From: Pararhizobium antarcticum
GTDB taxonomy: Bacteria; Pseudomonadota; Alphaproteobacteria; Rhizobiales; Rhizobiaceae
DNA length: 53,121 nucleotides
Direction of reading: 5' to 3'
Assembly: GCF_001885585.1 (NCBI RefSeq)
Contig: NZ_LSRP01000091.1
Coordinates: 1 to 53,121 of the forward strand
Position numbers and translations under genes: made by a program. This document shows, piece by piece, positions 26,920-35,049 of this stretch. Within the stretch, counting starts at the first letter, position 1, and each line of letters starts with the position of its first letter. The notes under the pieces were generated by a model that was not told the DNA's origin, made no database searches, and saw nothing but the letters and a program-made list of their open reading frames with translations.

Positions 26920-26934
26920 GCAGAGGAAAAAATA
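26920..26934 (+). repeat. 15-bp direct repeat, right end of the AT-rich islet
   Basis: Second exact copy of GCAGAGGAAAAAATA (first at 24798-24812). Base composition returns to the chromosomal level soon after it. Confidence 0.6.
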
Positions 26935-27061
26935 CCTATAATTTCTGTTTCGATCGTGAATAACCGAGGGAAATCAACGCATGGTTGCGGTAAGGCGGTT
27001 CCTTCCATCCCCGTAATCGCACTAGGGTGTATGAATTAATTCCTATTCAAGGAGTGAGTTC

Positions 27062-27667
27062 ATGCCCGCGATCAAGACCAGCCGTTCCAGAATGCCGCCC
27101 TCCCGCAGTGTCCCGTTTCCCGGCGAGAAGACAGTTCGCGCCCGTCTTGCGGCTGGAAGCACCAAGACAGGCATTTCCAGCCCTGGCGAGGCCAGCCATC
27201 TTCCGGGTGCCGGCAGTGCGTCTGGGCCCGGCGGACCTGCTGTCGGTGGCCCATCTGGTGGTGGCGCATCTGGTGGTGGCATGTCTGGTGGTAGCATGTC
27301 TGGTGGTAGCAGGTCTGGTGGTGGTTCAGAGGGGGGACTGCCGGCACGGCTCCTCTGCGGCATCGTTCGCCAGGTGACGGCGGAGATGCTGATGCTCGTT
27401 GGCGACCACCGGATGCAGATGCGCCGCGACCGGCGGCGCTCCAGCTGCCATGTTCGCCAGATTGCCATGTATGTCAGCCATGTGGTGCTGCAGATCTCGC
27501 TGACCGATATCGGCCAGGTTTTCGGGCGTGACCGGACGACCGTCAGCCATGCCTGCAATGTCGTCGAGGATCGTCGTGACGACGTTGCCTTCGATGATTT
27601 CGTGGCTGCCGTCGAGCGGGTGATCACCGCGGTGTTCGGCGCCGGCGGAGGCAGCGATCATGCGTGA
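27062..27667 (+). CDS. Small protein with DnaA domain IV-like helix-turn-helix
   Basis: 201 residues. The basic N-terminus (about 1-60) is followed by a Gly/Ser linker (about 60-95) encoded by a 15-bp tandem repeat, then a domain close to the DnaA C-terminal DNA-binding region: RQIAMYVSHVVLQISLTDIG, with FGRDRTTVSHACNVVED corresponding to the DnaA signature DHTTVxHA. The AAA+ domain of DnaA is absent, so it is not an initiator but could bind DnaA boxes or related sites. AAGGAG sits 7 nt before the ATG. It overlaps the DUF6456 gene by 8 nt. The pair appears to be chromosomal and not part of the adjoining islet. Its role in replication control is speculative. Confidence 0.8.
   Translation: MPAIKTSRSRMPPSRSVPFPGEKTVRARLAAGSTKTGISSPGEASHLPGAGSASGPGGPAVGGPSGGGASGGGMSGGSMSGGSRSGGGSEGGLPARLLCGIVRQVTAEMLMLVGDHRMQMRRDRRRSSCHVRQIAMYVSHVVLQISLTDIGQVFGRDRTTVSHACNVVEDRRDDVAFDDFVAAVERVITAVFGAGGGSDHA
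27252..27326 (+). repeat. Five copies of a 15-bp coding tandem repeat
   Basis: Units such as TGTCTGGTGGTAGCA encode SGGGA, SGGGM, SGGSM, SGGSR and SGGGS. They form the flexible linker of the DnaA-like protein and are a likely site of length variation. Confidence 0.8.
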
Positions 27668-28493
27668 GGATGGCGCCGCGCGGCAGCGGCAGATGGTCAG
27701 GCTCGTTCGTCTCGTGGCGGGTGGTGCGACCCTGATCCGTGACGGCGGCGATGGCGCGACGGTGCTTGTCGGCCGGGCCGGCGAGGCGGGGCGACCGGTG
27801 GCCCGGGCGCTGCCCGATGCGGCCTGCGCGCTGGGGCTTTTGGTCCGCAGCGGCGACACGCTTCGGGCGACACCGCAGGCGAGGGCCTTTCTGCGCCGGG
27901 CGCTTCTGTCTGCGGAAACCCAGTTTCAGGACCAGCATCGCGATATCGAACAGCAGAATCGGCCGGTCGAGGGGCTGCGCCAGAGCGTGCGCGTCAATCT
28001 CGCGGAATCGCCGCTTGCTGCCATGGCGCGCTTGAAGGAGAAATCCGGCGTGCTTTTTCTGGATGCCGTTGCGCTGGATGCCGGTCTGCGCCTGCATGCC
28101 GATTTCACCCGCGGCCAGTTGCAGCCGCAACTGACCATGCGCTACGAGCCGCGGCTTGCCGGCAAGAGCAAGGGCGCGGGTGGCGTCGCTGATCTCTGCG
28201 ACAGCGCGGTTGCAGCGCGTGGCCGGGTGCGGGCCGCCGTCGAGGCGATCGGCCCTGAATTGAGCGGCGTGGCGCTCGATATCTGCTGCTTTGAAAAAGG
28301 TCTCGAAACCGTGGAGCGCGAGCGGCAATGGCCGGTGCGGTCCGCCAAGCTGATGCTGCGCGCGGCCCTGATGGCGCTGGCACGCCACTATGCTCCGCCG
28401 CCGACCCGGGCCCGCCGCACCGCCTGGGGCGATGATGGCTTTCGCCCTGACAGGACCGCTGCGGTCACCCGGCGCCCGGCCGCAGGCCGGTGA
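27660..28493 (+). CDS. DUF6456 domain-containing protein
   Basis: 277 residues. A winged-helix-like N-terminal part (ACALGLLVRSGDTLRATPQARAF split around residue 55-75) precedes the C-terminal DUF6456 region: NLAESPLAAMARLK, then GLRLHADFTRGQLQPQLTM and GVALDICCFEKGLETVERE. The family occurs next to DnaA-like or MucR-like genes in Rhizobiales and resembles phage replication-type proteins; its function is unknown. It begins 8 nt inside the DnaA-like gene, so the two products are likely to act together. A bidirectional terminator separates it from convergent sufE. Confidence 0.75.
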   Translation: MREDGAARQRQMVRLVRLVAGGATLIRDGGDGATVLVGRAGEAGRPVARALPDAACALGLLVRSGDTLRATPQARAFLRRALLSAETQFQDQHRDIEQQNRPVEGLRQSVRVNLAESPLAAMARLKEKSGVLFLDAVALDAGLRLHADFTRGQLQPQLTMRYEPRLAGKSKGAGGVADLCDSAVAARGRVRAAVEAIGPELSGVALDICCFEKGLETVERERQWPVRSAKLMLRAALMALARHYAPPPTRARRTAWGDDGFRPDRTAAVTRRPAAGR

Positions 28494-28498
28494 TCACG

Positions 28499-28520
28499 CC
28501 ATCCCCTGTCTGGGGGATGG
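28499..28520. terminator. Bidirectional terminator between convergent DUF6456 and sufE genes
   Basis: CCATCCCC (28499-28506) pairs with GGGGATGG (28513-28520) around a 6-nt loop. It fills nearly the whole 27-bp gap between the two stops. Confidence 0.65.
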
Positions 28521-28949
28521 TCAGGCGATCAGCTGCTGCGCCGCTTCCTCACGAATGCGCTTGACCATGGAGCGCAGGCCATTGGCGCGCTGCGCCGACA
28601 GATGCTCGACAAGGCCGATCTTGCCGAACACATCGAGCGCGTCGAGCTTGACGATTTCAGAGGCGTGTTTGCCGGAATAGATCGCCAGCACGATGGCAAC
28701 AAGGCCGCGAACGATATGCGCGTCGGATTCGCCTTCAAAGGTCAGGACCGGATCCGCCCCCGACGCCACATCCGGCGCGTTGGTTACCAGCCAGACCTGG
28801 CTGGCGCACCCCTGGACCTTGTGTTCGGCGGTGCGCTGTTCTTCCGGCATCTCCGGCAGGGCCTTGCCGATCTCGATCACGTAGCGATAGCGGTCCTCCC
28901 ATTCCTCGAGGAAAGCGAAGTCGTCGATGATCTTGTCAATCGGGGTCAT
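28521..28949 (-). CDS. sufE: SufE family sulfur acceptor
   Basis: About 142 residues. SufE takes persulfide sulfur from the cysteine desulfurase SufS for Fe-S cluster assembly. The conserved sequence KVQGCASQVWL contains the acceptor cysteine in the normal context (GCxSQVW). IIDDFAFLEEWEDRYRYVIE at the start and GLRSMVKRIREEA at the end fit the family. The ATG at 28949 gives the usual length; a Met eight codons earlier (28973) is possible. It is monocistronic here, away from a suf operon, as often seen in Rhizobiaceae. Confidence 0.92.
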   Translation of the reverse strand: MTPIDKIIDDFAFLEEWEDRYRYVIEIGKALPEMPEEQRTAEHKVQGCASQVWLVTNAPDVASGADPVLTFEGESDAHIVRGLVAIVLAIYSGKHASEIVKLDALDVFGKIGLVEHLSAQRANGLRSMVKRIREEAAQQLIA

Positions 28950-29180
28950 GCTTGCATCCGGCCTTTGGGTCATGCCTGATCATATAGGTGATCGACGGCC
29001 GGATGAGAACCGCAAAACATGCGACATTTCCGGCCCTGCATGGCCGTCGAGGGGAGAATGCGCGGCGGTAGAGAGAGGAAAAAACCGTGCGGGATGGGCG
29101 TTCCGCACGGCGGCCGTAAGATCGGCAGGTTCAGGCAGGGTATGCGGGACATTGAAGGATGCAGGCGGAGCGCGCTGGTC

Positions 29181-29627
29181 CTATTTCTGCGCGGTCCTCG
29201 GCTCGATGCGCGGTTCCGGGACCGGTGTTTTTCCGAACATCGGGACCGTATCGCCTTCGGCATCGACGGCGAGCGTATCGTTGGGGTCGGCAAGGGTCGC
29301 CGGTGCGGTATCGGCGGCAATCGTGCCGGTCATCACCGCATCGTCAGGCGAAGCAAACTGCTGGTCGAGGAACTGATAGGCGATGCGGGCGCCCTCCCGG
29401 GCCCGGTGGCCGAGTGCCACGAAGGTCTCGCCGCCCTTTTCGCAGACATCCGGCTTCTGGATGCAGAGCGCGCTGATATAACCGAAGGCCTCGGTGGCAG
29501 CCGAAAACGTATCGCCGACATCCACCTTCGGACCGCGCTCCAGGGTCGTCGTGCTGGCCGGATCGAGAAACGGCAAAAGCACGAGCACCATCGAAAACCA
29601 GAATGTTCCCTTGATCAGAAACCACAT
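29181..29627 (-). CDS. DUF5330 domain-containing protein
   Basis: About 148 residues: an N-terminal membrane anchor (MWFLIKGTFWFSMVLVLLPF), then a periplasmic part with DTFSAATEAFGYISALCIQKPDVC, FVALGHRAREGARIAYQFLD and a Pro/Asp-rich tail. This matches the DUF5330 family of Rhizobiales, function unknown. AAGGATGG lies about 8 nt before the ATG at 29627. The frame is open to 29696, but the upstream part is charged and lacks a site. The two cysteines may form a disulfide in the periplasm. Confidence 0.7.
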   Translation of the reverse strand: MWFLIKGTFWFSMVLVLLPFLDPASTTTLERGPKVDVGDTFSAATEAFGYISALCIQKPDVCEKGGETFVALGHRAREGARIAYQFLDQQFASPDDAVMTGTIAADTAPATLADPNDTLAVDAEGDTVPMFGKTPVPEPRIEPRTAQK

Positions 29628-30185
29628 CGTCTTGCCCATCCTTGTAACCGGTGCCGATGCGCGCCGGTCTTTGCCGGATGCGTCGCCTTTCGCCACCTTG
29701 TCTGGTCACAATAGGAAGGGAATCGGAAAATGCCTTTGCCAAAACCGTTCGCATTTGCGCCGTGTTTTCATAAAGTTGGATATTCCGGCATTTGAATGGC
29801 ATTTGCAGCGTATTTGAACGAGCGCCATTAATCATCATGGCGGAGCGGATGCGGCCAAGCCCGCAAACGCGGGCCTCGACTAGGACCGGCCTTGCCACAG
29901 GCGTTAACGCGCTGCCAAAAACCGCCTAAAATCCGTCGCTTACGCCCCATTAACCACAAAAGACGAAGCCTCCGGATTCTGTCCCGGAATGGGACTTTCG
30001 GGGGATTCCGGCAGGTTTCCACAGCTTTCATTTATTCTTTCATTAAGCCGCCGGTGCGAAATTCGAGACAGGCAGAACACATGCCGAAAAACGAATTCGG
30101 GCGCTGTGTAAATGGCCGCGAAACAAGCCGGAAACGCTGCCCGCGGGCAGGCGATTGCGGACAAGAACAGAATGCAGGGTCAAGC
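29628..30185. other. Divergent intergenic region upstream of the sensor kinase gene
   Basis: 558 bp. No gene was supported, although the kinase frame is open from 29892. It contains three 11-bp-spaced copies of a G(C/T)ATTTG motif (29788-29816) and a fourth at 29751, and half-sites GTTAAC (about 29902) and ATTAACC (about 29950) of the CtrA type without correct spacing. Confidence 0.5.
29788..29816 (+). repeat. Three phased copies of GCATTTG/GTATTTG
   Basis: GCATTTG at 29788 and 29799 and GTATTTG at 29810 are spaced exactly 11 bp, one helical turn; another GCATTTG lies at 29751. The phasing suggests a regulator-binding array between the DUF5330 and kinase genes. Confidence 0.4.
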
Positions 30186-31811
30186 GTGAGCGTATTGCGT
30201 AACATTGCTGGAAAAATGGCATCCCGCGTGGATGGCGTGGCCGGCCTGTGGTTACCGCGACAGGTGGCCGGCGCCCCGGACCGGCGCCGCGACTTCGCGG
30301 TGCTGCGCAGCGTCGCTGCCTCCGCGCTGATTGCCTTTCCCATCGTGCCGGCGCTCCTGTCGCTGGCCCTGCCGATTTCGCTGGCCCTGCCGGTCGGTGC
30401 AGCGCTGGTCGCCGCCTGCTCGCTGATGCTGGCCGTCTGCGGCATTGCCTATAGCCGCACCCGCGAGGAGCGCGAGACGTCGGCTGTGGTCGAGATCCAG
30501 CCGGCCGCCCTCGACATGGCTGCAGTCTACAACCGCTTCGCCGGCCTCGTCACCATGCATGATCGTCGTGGTTCGGTGACCGGCCTTTACGGTCGCGATG
30601 CCGCCGACTATCTGGCCTGGATGCGCGATCCCTCGGGCCGCGGTTTCCTCGAGCAGATCTATGTCTCCGACCGCATCCTCTTCCTGCAGGCGATCGACCG
30701 CCTGCGCCAGGGCGACGACCGGGGCACGATTGATATCCGCATGGAGCGGCCGAGCGTCTTTGCCGAGGGCGAGCAGTTCGTGCACATGCGCTGCGAGATG
30801 ACGGCGATCACCGGCGGTGATGCCGCCTCCGGCTCCATTCTGGTGCAGTCGCATGATGTGTCCGAAGAGGCCCGTCTGCGCAGCGATGCCGCCCAGAAAG
30901 CCAGGATTGCCGAGCAGGCCAACGATGCCAAGACGCGTTTCCTGGCAGCCGTCAGCCATGAGCTGCGCACCCCGCTCAACGCCATTCTCGGATTTTCCGA
31001 TATCCTGTCGGGCGAATATTTCGGCAAGCTGGAAAACGATCGCCAGCGCGAATATGTCAGCCTGATCAACCAGTCCGGCCTGCATCTCCTGTCTGTGGTC
31101 AACACCATGCTCGACATGAGCAAGATCGAGGCGGGCCGTTACGAGCTGATCCCCGAGCCCTTTGTCGTCGCCGATGTCGTCAAGGCCTGCGAGGCCATGC
31201 TCGGACTGCAGGCGCGCAACAAGGGTGTGCAACTGACCAGCCGCATCGCCCGCGGCGTCGGCGAGGTCAATGCCGACCAGCGCTCGATCCAGCAGATCCT
31301 GATCAACCTTGTCGGCAATGCCATCAAGTTCACCGATAGCGGTGGTCTCGTGACCATTGATGCGGAAACCGCCGGCAACGATCTGAAGCTGATCGTCAGC
31401 GATACCGGCATCGGCATTGCGGAAGACAAGCTCGGCCTTCTCGGCCAGCCCTTCGTGCAGATCGAGAACGACTATACGCGCAAGTATGAAGGCACGGGCC
31501 TCGGCCTGTCGCTGGTCAAGGGACTGGTGGCGCTGCATGGCGGCCGGTTCGACATTCGCAGCCGGCCGGGCGAGGGCACCGTCATCACCGTCACAATTTC
31601 GCTTGATGGCTCCGGCATCTGCTCTATCGGCGAAGACGAGACCGTGGAAAACACCATGGTCGAATTTCCGCCGCGCTTGAAGGAGCGTGCCCAGGCGCAT
31701 AGGACAAACGACAAGGCCGGCAAGCCGGTCGTGCCTGAACGGGACGATCGCATCGCAGGAGACACGGACGGGGGCGCAGGTCATGACGACTCGCAAGCGA
31801 AAACAGCCTGA
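30186..31811 (+). CDS. PAS-domain sensor histidine kinase, PdhS/PleC/DivJ-like
   Basis: About 541 residues. Two hydrophobic segments (about 38-75) anchor it in the inner membrane, a PAS-like sensor domain follows (about 105-235), then HisKA with the phospho-acceptor His258 in FLAAVSHELRTPLNAILGFS, and the HATPase with NLVGNAIKFTDSGG, DTGIGI and GTGLGLSLVKGLV. The sequence around the His box (FSDILSGEYFGKLENDRQ, SGLHLLSVVNTMLDMSKIEAG) is of the type seen in DivK-controlling kinases of Rhizobiales, which feed into CtrA; assignment to one named member is not possible. The GTG at 30186 has AGGG 6 nt upstream; an ATG at 30081 is the alternative. The gene overlaps the next by 29 nt. Confidence 0.85.
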   Translation: MSVLRNIAGKMASRVDGVAGLWLPRQVAGAPDRRRDFAVLRSVAASALIAFPIVPALLSLALPISLALPVGAALVAACSLMLAVCGIAYSRTREERETSAVVEIQPAALDMAAVYNRFAGLVTMHDRRGSVTGLYGRDAADYLAWMRDPSGRGFLEQIYVSDRILFLQAIDRLRQGDDRGTIDIRMERPSVFAEGEQFVHMRCEMTAITGGDAASGSILVQSHDVSEEARLRSDAAQKARIAEQANDAKTRFLAAVSHELRTPLNAILGFSDILSGEYFGKLENDRQREYVSLINQSGLHLLSVVNTMLDMSKIEAGRYELIPEPFVVADVVKACEAMLGLQARNKGVQLTSRIARGVGEVNADQRSIQQILINLVGNAIKFTDSGGLVTIDAETAGNDLKLIVSDTGIGIAEDKLGLLGQPFVQIENDYTRKYEGTGLGLSLVKGLVALHGGRFDIRSRPGEGTVITVTISLDGSGICSIGEDETVENTMVEFPPRLKERAQAHRTNDKAGKPVVPERDDRIAGDTDGGAGHDDSQAKTA

Positions 31812-32739
31812 GAAAAAGCCGCCGGCCCGGCGTCGCCAGGGCTTTGCCATGCGCGCAATGGCGTTCACGGGGCGGCTTGCTGCGCGCCATCCGGGCGTCT
31901 TCGGCGGCACGGCGGCCTTTGCCGTGGTGTTCAGCTTCGTTTCCGCCAATGCGCTCTGGTATCAGCCGGGCGTGCATCCGTCGCCCTTCCTGCGCACCCG
32001 CATTCCCTTCACGCAGCCACAGATCGCCGGCGATCCGGCACTGCAGGACGGTGACGAGACCGGTGGTATCGCACCGCGCAAGGTGACGACCTTTGTCATC
32101 GAGCGCGAGGGCGACACGCCGACGGATGCGCCCGAAACCAGGACCGCGAGCATCGACAAGACGCAACCGGTCGACACGGTGCAAACGCAGAGCCAGCCGC
32201 TCGCTGCTCCGGCCGAGCTGTCCGACAGCGCCCTCGTCACCAGCATCCAGACGGAACTCTTCCGGCAGGGCCTCTATGAGGGGCCGGCCGACGGCAAGAC
32301 CGGGCCGAAGACGGCGTCAGCGATCCTGCGCTTCGAAAAGCTGGCGGGTCTGACCGAGACGGGCATGCCCGACAGCGCCTTGCTGGCGGCGCTGAAGGCC
32401 GCCCCGAAACGGCTTGCAGCGGTCACTCCGGCCGAGCGGCCCTATGAAAACGTCAAGGCGACCAAGGGCGATATCGATCCTGTCGCAGCCGCGATCCGCA
32501 ATGCCGAGGTCGATCCGCAGTTCATTCCGAAGACCGATATCCCGGCCTCCAGCGAAATGGTCATGAACATCCAGAAGGGCCTGAGCAATCTGGCCTATGC
32601 GGACGTGTCGATCGATGGCGTCGCTGGCGAACAGACACGCGCCGCCATCCGCCATTTTGAGAAACACTACCGCCTGCCGCAGACCGGCGAGCCGAATGCC
32701 AAGGTTCTGAAAAAGCTCAAGGAAATCGGCGCCCTCTAG
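31783..32739 (+). CDS. Membrane-anchored protein with two peptidoglycan-binding (PG_binding_1) domains
   Basis: About 318 residues. A basic N-terminus (MTTRKRKQPEKKPPARRRQG) and one membrane helix (about 40-58) put the rest in the periplasm. Two PG_binding_1 repeats follow: VTSIQTELFRQGLYEGPADG with GPKTASAILRFEK (about 148-205), and VMNIQKGLSNLAYADVSIDG with GEQTRAAIRHFEKHY (about 260-318). It would tether to peptidoglycan. The ATG at 31783 lies 29 nt inside the kinase gene, suggesting co-translation, so the pair may link envelope state to the kinase; that is inference. Confidence 0.82.
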   Translation: MTTRKRKQPEKKPPARRRQGFAMRAMAFTGRLAARHPGVFGGTAAFAVVFSFVSANALWYQPGVHPSPFLRTRIPFTQPQIAGDPALQDGDETGGIAPRKVTTFVIEREGDTPTDAPETRTASIDKTQPVDTVQTQSQPLAAPAELSDSALVTSIQTELFRQGLYEGPADGKTGPKTASAILRFEKLAGLTETGMPDSALLAALKAAPKRLAAVTPAERPYENVKATKGDIDPVAAAIRNAEVDPQFIPKTDIPASSEMVMNIQKGLSNLAYADVSIDGVAGEQTRAAIRHFEKHYRLPQTGEPNAKVLKKLKEIGAL

Positions 32740-32899
32740 GGCGTTCGAGCGCTGCGCCAGCCTGGGACAGAGGCAGGGCCGGTCTTCGTCAAGGACCGGC
32801 ATTGGGGCGGGCTGCCGCTTACCATCCTTGCCTTTGCGTCTGCCCGACCATCGCAGTCCGGATTTGCGCGGCGACGGCCGCCGGTGTAATCAGCGGTGC

Positions 32900-33238
32900 A
32901 TGCGTCTCAAATCCGAAATCTTCGTGTCCGCCCTGATCCGCCGCGTCTTCATTGGCGGCGATTATGCCGCCGTGCTGCGCAAGGGCGCGGCCGAAGCCGG
33001 CGCGATCTTCATCCGGCAGCGGCTGCGCCTGGGCACGGAAGTGCTCTACGGACCGGCGCCGCAAAGCGCCTTCGACGCGGATCTGAACCCCGGGCGATTG
33101 TTTGAGGTGCGTCTCGACAGGGTCGATGCCGAGACCGTGGAGACAAGCCTTGCCCGTGAAATGCGCTTCGATCCGGATTGCTGGATCGTCGAGATCGAAG
33201 TGGAAGACCGCGGCGATCTGTTCGATGTTGCCGGATAG
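32900..33238 (+). CDS. DUF1491 family protein
   Basis: 112 residues. MRLKSEIFVSALIRRVFIGG and AAVLRKGAAEAGAIFIRQR are typical of DUF1491, a small alphaproteobacterial family of unknown function, followed by FDPDCWIVEIEVEDRGD at the end. The frame is open to 32828, but the family starts at the Met at 32900. The ribosome site is weak. No signal or membrane segment is seen. It is convergent with the DUF2336 gene. Confidence 0.85.
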   Translation: MRLKSEIFVSALIRRVFIGGDYAAVLRKGAAEAGAIFIRQRLRLGTEVLYGPAPQSAFDADLNPGRLFEVRLDRVDAETVETSLAREMRFDPDCWIVEIEVEDRGDLFDVAG

Positions 33239-33346
33239 AACCTGTCGCGCCGAAACGGACTGCGCCTTTTTGACGGAAGCCTTCGGTATAACAAAACCTT
33301 CATTCGCCGCGGCGGAGCCTGGGGATCGCGACGGGCTCTGGCGCGC

Positions 33347-34426
33347 TTAGCGACCGAAGCTGCGGCGTTTTCCGGCGACAGCCGTCTGCTCGGTGGCAAC
33401 GGGGCGGGCGTTCGTCTGGCGCGGATCGACGGTCCGGTCGGCGGCCAGATGCGGCGCATGGGTGGCCGTTTCAGTGGAGGAGCGATCCGCCCGGAGCCAG
33501 GCTTCGACGCGCTCGCGGCTGGTGACGGGATTGCTGGTGTCGATCAGCACCTCGGCGCGGGTCGTTCCGCCGATGCGCTCGGCAAGATGCGGGTAGAGCG
33601 ACTGCAGGATGAGCATCTGGTCGCTGCGGTTGACCAGAAGGGCGCTCAGGGTTGCCGCCAGTTGCTGGCCGGAGACGTCGAGCACGATGCGTTCCCCGAG
33701 CAACGGCGTAGCGTCAAGGCTGGCAGACAGGCTGAAGGCAAAGAGATTGGCTTCGCCGCTGCGGGCAAACCGCACCAGCAGGGCTTCCGGCAATTCGCCG
33801 ATCGGGGCAAGCTGCACCGGTACCGGCACCGGCATCGCAGCCTGACGATTGGTCAGGGCCAGCGCCTTCAATTCCCGACGCAGGCTTTCCTCGCGCAATT
33901 GCCGTTGCCGCATGTCATCGCGCGCCGTTGTCGTTGCGGCTGTGCGATCTTCCAACGAGGGCATTTGCGGTTGCGCTGCGCGGACCGTGCGGGCCTGCTG
34001 CGCCAGGCTGCCGAGCGTCTGGCGGCGTTCGACCAGCGTATCCACCACCTGGGGAGAAAGATCCTCCCTTCTCGCGATGGCCGTGGAATGGGCAGGGCTC
34101 TGGCTGCGGATGATGGCAATCAGGGTCTCGTCGGCGATCGACGTGGACCGGGTGAGGAAAATCGCAGCGATCGAAATCTGGGCGCTGCCGATCTGCAGGG
34201 CAACCGCTTCCGGGAGGTGCGGGCATTGCGACAAGGCGGCTGCGGCCTGACGCCGGGCCTCGTCGCTGGAGGACTGGAAAAGCGGTTCGAACAGTTCGGA
34301 AAACTGCTTCATGTCAGATTTGCGCGGGTGCCGAAGACCCTCGAAACCGGTCACCGTCGCCATCAGCACGACGTCTTTGAGACGTCCTGATTGCGGTCTT
34401 TCCAACTCACGAAACCGGTCCGACAC
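33347..34426 (-). CDS. DUF2336 domain-containing protein
   Basis: About 359 residues, all-helical HEAT-like repeats at the start (LFEPLFQSSSDEARRQAAAAL, then CPHLPEAVALQIGSAQISIA and FLTRSTSIADETLIAIIRSQ), a coiled linker rich in Arg/Gln, and a hydrophobic-Leu C-terminal half. This matches rhizobial DUF2336 proteins; in Caulobacter a DUF2336 protein has been linked to cell-cycle or motility control, but function is not established here. The start is uncertain: GTG at 34426 (after GGGTGTATCC) is preferred over ATG at 34456 or 34462. A CtrA-like box lies about 105 bp upstream. Confidence 0.72.
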   Translation of the reverse strand: MSDRFRELERPQSGRLKDVVLMATVTGFEGLRHPRKSDMKQFSELFEPLFQSSSDEARRQAAAALSQCPHLPEAVALQIGSAQISIAAIFLTRSTSIADETLIAIIRSQSPAHSTAIARREDLSPQVVDTLVERRQTLGSLAQQARTVRAAQPQMPSLEDRTAATTTARDDMRQRQLREESLRRELKALALTNRQAAMPVPVPVQLAPIGELPEALLVRFARSGEANLFAFSLSASLDATPLLGERIVLDVSGQQLAATLSALLVNRSDQMLILQSLYPHLAERIGGTTRAEVLIDTSNPVTSRERVEAWLRADRSSTETATHAPHLAADRTVDPRQTNARPVATEQTAVAGKRRSFGR

Positions 34427-34531
34427 GGATACACCCACTCGCACGCAAAACTTCATACACATCCGCCCGGGCAGCCGGCGAAACGCCACTGTACCGATAC
34501 GGGACCCATGGTTCACACTAGGGCAAAAGCG

Positions 34532-34547
34532 TTGACGGCTCGTTAAC
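34532..34547. promoter_or_regulatory. CtrA-like box upstream of the DUF2336 gene
   Basis: TTGA-CGGCTCG-TTAAC fits the CtrA consensus TTAA-N7-TTAAC with one mismatch. It lies about 105 bp before the DUF2336 start on the transcribed side and just after the end of the 87-aa gene. Confidence 0.45.
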
Positions 34548-34641
34548 TATGGGTGTTTGGGTTTCCTTTATATCTGGGGCCGGGATAAGGCGCCCCGAGT
34601 GGCCGCCAACCGATAGACGGCGGCACGGTGCCAGCGGCGTG

Positions 34642-34905
34642 TCATCGGCACGCGAGGCGCAGCGAAACGATGTCCGGGAAAGGCCTGGCGCGTCCGGCAA
34701 TGTCTTCGTTGGATGCGGCGAGGTCTTCGGTGGAGTTGACAAGCTCCGCATCCGCGGCATCGCTGATCGCGATCAGTGCCTCTTCGCGGGTGAATCCTTT
34801 GAGGACGGCTTTGTCCACCAGCAGACGCACGCCGTGGCGCATCTCGCTTTCGCAGGTCTGGCGTCTCGATGGGAGTTGCATGCGGACAGAGAGCTGTTTC
34901 GTCAT
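34642..34905 (-). CDS. Small hypothetical protein, 87 aa
   Basis: Starts MTKQLSVRMQLPSRRQ and continues with ESEMRHGVRLLVDKAVLKGF, then TREEALIAISDAADAELVN. The second part is amphipathic helix, with possible HEPN- or CUE-like character not supported further. AAGGA lies 7 nt before the ATG at 34905, better than the Met two codons earlier. No family was recognised. It lies alone between the DUF2336 and SH3-protein genes on the same strand, and its 3' flank carries the CtrA-like box. Confidence 0.55.
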   Translation of the reverse strand: MTKQLSVRMQLPSRRQTCESEMRHGVRLLVDKAVLKGFTREEALIAISDAADAELVNSTEDLAASNEDIAGRARPFPDIVSLRLACR

Positions 34906-35014
34906 GACCATATTCCTTGGTTGCTAGAACGGACAACTCTCAGGAGAAGATATTGTTCCATACGCGCAAAAGTTATATGTCGACGGTTGCAGACGCCTTG
35001 CTTGTCCAGGACGT

Positions 35015-35036
35015 CCGGGGGCGATGACGCCCCCGG
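35015..35036 (-). terminator. Hairpin after the SH3-domain protein gene
   Basis: CCGGGGGCG (35015-35023) and CGCCCCCGG (35028-35036) form a perfect 9-bp stem with a 4-nt loop, 13 bp after the stop of the gene at 35050. There is no long T tract. Confidence 0.6.
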
Positions 35037-35049
35037 ATTGTTCAAGAGG

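Larger units (their letters stand above)
26334..27061. other. 728 bp without an intact gene
   Basis: It contains the 72-nt cruciform, the transposase remnant, the right 15-bp direct repeat (26920-26934) and then about 125 bp leading to the DnaA-like gene. Short plus-strand frames over the remnant are shadows of the decayed transposase. Nothing else was recognised. Confidence 0.6.

Noticed and set aside
26718..26963. 81-codon plus-strand frame over the transposase remnant
   Set aside because: It is the complement of the recognised IS1595-type C-terminal and zinc-ribbon segments and has no ribosome site.
29902..29955. CtrA box before the kinase gene
   Set aside because: The GTTAAC and ATTAACC half-sites lack the 7-bp spacing of the consensus.
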